Shown: positions 61,890 to 64,000 of the stretch, in pieces
Layout: each line of letters begins with the position of its first letter
How positions within the stretch are numbered: position 1 is the stretch's first letter
DNA from: Saccharibacillus endophyticus
Lineage (GTDB): Bacteria > Bacillota > Bacilli > Paenibacillales > Paenibacillaceae
DNA length: 64,000 bases
Assembly: GCF_013185185.1 (NCBI RefSeq)
Contig: NZ_JAAZWE010000001.1
Coordinates: forward strand, 310,001 to 374,000
Reading direction: 5' to 3'
The notes under the pieces: model-generated
Database searches by the model: none
What the model was told of the DNA's origin: nothing
Seen by the model: only the letters and a program-made list of their open reading frames with translations
Program-made: the position numbers and the translations under genes

Positions 61890-63697
61890 AACGTCGCCGA
61901 TCTTTGATACCCAGACTCAACGATATACCTCTTAAACGAAAGTTTCTGTTGATTTATCTGCTCTGCGTACTGCTGCCGATCATGACGATCAATCTGTTTT
62001 TTTACTTTCGGACATTATCCGATATTCAAACGCGCGAGCAGGAAAATCTCGGGCGTTCCCTCGAACGCGCGCGCGGCGAGCTGATCGGCATGATCGACGA
62101 AAGCGTCGCGCTCAGCCGTTCGATTGCCGCCGACGACTCGCTGTACCAAGCTTTGGACCGGACTTATGCTTCGCCTTCGGAGTATTATGCCGTTTACGAC
62201 GAGTCGCTGAGAGACAAACTGACGCGTTATATGTCGGCGAATATTTTCGAAGTCCGCGTGTATACCGAAAACGCAAGTATTCAAAACGGCTCGAACTACG
62301 GGGTAATCGACGACGGAGAAAAAACGCCCGAGTGGATAGAATCGTTGGGAACAGACTCTTCGGCGATCGCGGTCGCCGCGTACATGGATGAGGAAACGCA
62401 TGATCCGCGGCGCCGAATCAGCGTGATCGGGAGGATGGATGTTTATTCGTCTTTTTCGACGTACTCCAAATATTCGCGAGTTGATCTCGATCTGGGCCGG
62501 ATATCGGCAATTTTGAATCGGGAGCGCAGCGTGAAGCTTCGGCTGGTCGACGATCGGAACAAAGTGGCGGCGGACGGCATAGGCGGAAGGGACGGGGAAG
62601 GCGTGCTTTACGACAATCCTGCGTTCACGCCGGAAGAAGAGGCTTCCGGCTTTGCCTTGGAGCAGCCGCTCGGCAATCTCGGTTACGTGCAGGGATGGAA
62701 AGTGGTCGGCATCGCGGATACGCATTATATCGACGGTCTTCGGCTGGAATCGATGCGTTCGATATTATGGCTGGGCATCATCAGTACCATCGTGCCGTCG
62801 CTGCTTATTTTTTTTATCTTCCGTTCTTATCACACCCGGGTCAAGCATCTGTATCGGCATATGGAAAAAGTCGGCGATCAGCGCTTCGATCCGATCGTCA
62901 TCCCCGAAGGCAAAGACGAAATCGGCGGCTTGATTCGCGCGTTCAACGTAATGGCCGAACGGATCCGCTCGCTGATCGACGACGTCTATAAGCTGGAAAT
63001 CCGGCAAAAAAATCTCGAACTGGACCGGGTGCGGACCGAGCTTGCGATGCTGCAAAGCCAGGTGAATCCCCATTTCCTGTTCAATACGCTGAATGCCGTG
63101 ATGATCGTGTGCGCCAAAAACGGTTATCTCGAAGTCACCGAAATCGTCAAAAACCTGTCCCTGCTTATGCGCCAACTTCTCGGCAGGCCGGACGATCGCG
63201 TTGCGTTAGAGGAAGAATTGAAGTTTACGCGGATGTATCTGGAGATCGAGAAGTTCCGTTTCGGGGATCGTTTCGATTATCGGTTCGAAGTCGAGCCTGC
63301 CGCGATGCAGCTGCGGATTCCGCGCATGAGCATTCAGCCGCTGGTCGAGAATGCGTGCAAGCATGGGCTGCAAGCGCGCAAAGACGAACGGAAAATCGGA
63401 ATCACCGTTCGGATGACCGGAGAAGGGCTCGAACTTTCCGTGCGTGACAACGGGATCGGGATGAATGAATCCAGGCTGCGCGAAGTCGAAGCGTTCATGG
63501 ATTCGGAGTCGTCGCTCGGAGGCGGCAGCGTAGGCCTGAGGAATGTGCATCGGCGTCTGGAGTTGTTTTACCGCCGGGATGTTCGGCTTCGACTGCGCAG
63601 CGAGGAAGGGAAAGGGACGGAGGTCGGGTTCACGATTCCTTCTTTTTGGCTGCACGCCGACGATCGGAATCTGTATGCGTGGGACAAGGAGGCGTAA
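61886..63697 (+). CDS. YesM-family sensor histidine kinase
   Basis: A 603-residue membrane kinase. A helix at about 18-42, a large extracellular Cache-like sensor to about 290, a second helix (about 291-312), HAMP (MEKVGDQRFDPIVIPEGKDE), then the His_kinase domain with H396 in QSQVNPHFLFNTLNAVMIV and HATPase_c with VRDNGIGMNESRL. The GTG start lies within the stop of the preceding regulator (GTGA overlap). A second response regulator follows 2 bp after its stop. Confidence 0.88.
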   Translation: MKRRRSLIPRLNDIPLKRKFLLIYLLCVLLPIMTINLFFYFRTLSDIQTREQENLGRSLERARGELIGMIDESVALSRSIAADDSLYQALDRTYASPSEYYAVYDESLRDKLTRYMSANIFEVRVYTENASIQNGSNYGVIDDGEKTPEWIESLGTDSSAIAVAAYMDEETHDPRRRISVIGRMDVYSSFSTYSKYSRVDLDLGRISAILNRERSVKLRLVDDRNKVAADGIGGRDGEGVLYDNPAFTPEEEASGFALEQPLGNLGYVQGWKVVGIADTHYIDGLRLESMRSILWLGIISTIVPSLLIFFIFRSYHTRVKHLYRHMEKVGDQRFDPIVIPEGKDEIGGLIRAFNVMAERIRSLIDDVYKLEIRQKNLELDRVRTELAMLQSQVNPHFLFNTLNAVMIVCAKNGYLEVTEIVKNLSLLMRQLLGRPDDRVALEEELKFTRMYLEIEKFRFGDRFDYRFEVEPAAMQLRIPRMSIQPLVENACKHGLQARKDERKIGITVRMTGEGLELSVRDNGIGMNESRLREVEAFMDSESSLGGGSVGLRNVHRRLELFYRRDVRLRLRSEEGKGTEVGFTIPSFWLHADDRNLYAWDKEA

Positions 63698-63699
63698 CC

Positions 63700-64000
63700 A
63701 TGTACGAAGTATTGCTGATTGATGATGAGCCTTTTGCGATTGAAGGTCTCAAATTGCTGATCGATTGGGAAAAATACGGGTTTCGAATCGGAGGAACTTA
63801 CGAGAACGGGGAAGAGGCCATCGGGCGCATATGCAGCGACCCGCCGGATTTGGTGGTAACGGATATTCGGATGCCCGGCATGGACGGCCTGCGATTGATC
63901 GAAGAAGCGCGAAGCGGCGGCAATCTTTCTACCTTATTCGTCATTGCGAGCGGCTTCGGGGATTTCGATTACGCGCTGCGCGCGATGCATCTGGGCGTAT
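63700..64000 (+). CDS. YesN-family response regulator, cut by the right window edge
   Basis: Starting at the ATG at 63700, preceded by AAGGAGG, 100 codons are visible. They form a receiver domain with the acidic pair IDDEP, phospho-acceptor D55 in LVVTDIRMPGMDG and the start of the ASGFGDFDYALRAMHLGV segment typical of YesN proteins. The output domain lies outside the window. It is very close to the upstream kinase, so the kinase is flanked by a response regulator on each side. Confidence 0.88.
   Translation, partial: MYEVLLIDDEPFAIEGLKLLIDWEKYGFRIGGTYENGEEAIGRICSDPPDLVVTDIRMPGMDGLRLIEEARSGGNLSTLFVIASGFGDFDYALRAMHLGV

Noticed and set aside
1..64000. CRISPR arrays, rRNA, tRNA, prophage or intact insertion sequences
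   Set aside because: No regularly spaced short direct repeats, no recognisable tRNA or rRNA stretch, and no transposase, integrase or phage structural gene was found.

Overview
The window looks like chromosomal DNA of a Gram-positive, spore-former-type saprophyte of the family Paenibacillaceae (Paenibacillus or Saccharibacillus-like). The reasons are AGGAGG-type ribosome binding sites with many TTG/GTG starts, lipobox lipoproteins, YesM/YesN and LplABC-type sugar modules, cre-like catabolite sites, a treA-treP-treR locus, and visibly GC-rich DNA (my impression is mid-50s percent; not computed). I see no rRNA, tRNA, CRISPR array, phage or transposase gene.

Layout. 0-10 kb: LysE exporter (cut by the left edge), EamA transporter, GNAT, a DUF3219-like protein, a DinB-like protein, a LysR regulator with two paralogous MetE-type (YxjG/YxjH) methyltransferases, a zinc-ribbon protein, an AT-rich GNAT and a DUF4362-type lipoprotein. 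9-20 kb: divergent AraC regulator and GH2 glycosidase, a Cache-HAMP-GGDEF cyclase, a VOC protein, sulfite reductase cysJI, a quinone oxidoreductase and a TetR regulator. 20-25.5 kb: trehalose operon treA-treP-treR with a textbook promoter and two TreR-type operators. 25.5-32 kb: an amidohydrolase translationally coupled to a 1065-residue GNAT fusion protein, an HtrA protease and a CBS protein. 32-38 kb: an EAL gene followed by a CBS-GGDEF gene, then an OmpR-type response regulator and histidine kinase. 38-40 kb: LysR/dapA divergent pair. 40-52.6 kb: a carbohydrate locus with a frameshifted GH43, two permeases, a binding lipoprotein, YesM/YesN, GH31 and GH95. 52.6-58.6 kb: acyltransferase, GNAT, EamA/LysR pair, GH35 beta-galactosidase. 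58.9-64 kb: AraC regulator, response regulator, YesM-type kinase and a second response regulator cut by the right edge.

How the genes work together. The GH31, GH95, GH35 and GH43 enzymes have no signal peptides and sit with an oligosaccharide ABC importer. Together they match side-chain removal from imported fucogalacto-xyloglucan or a similar plant oligosaccharide (inference). Trehalose uptake and hydrolysis form a self-contained regulon.

The most unusual non-coding signal is a family of large imperfect-hairpin elements of about 170-350 nt. There are five copies: 6500-6672, 6708-7011, 34029-34376, 37671-37922 and 58592-58889. All are intergenic, four of the five lie directly downstream of genes, and all end in terminator-like arms with T runs. 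Their stems show compensatory base changes between copies. A second, unrelated family of small palindromic MITE-like elements has two apparent members (7629-7763 and 31721-31886), one of them abutting a stop codon.
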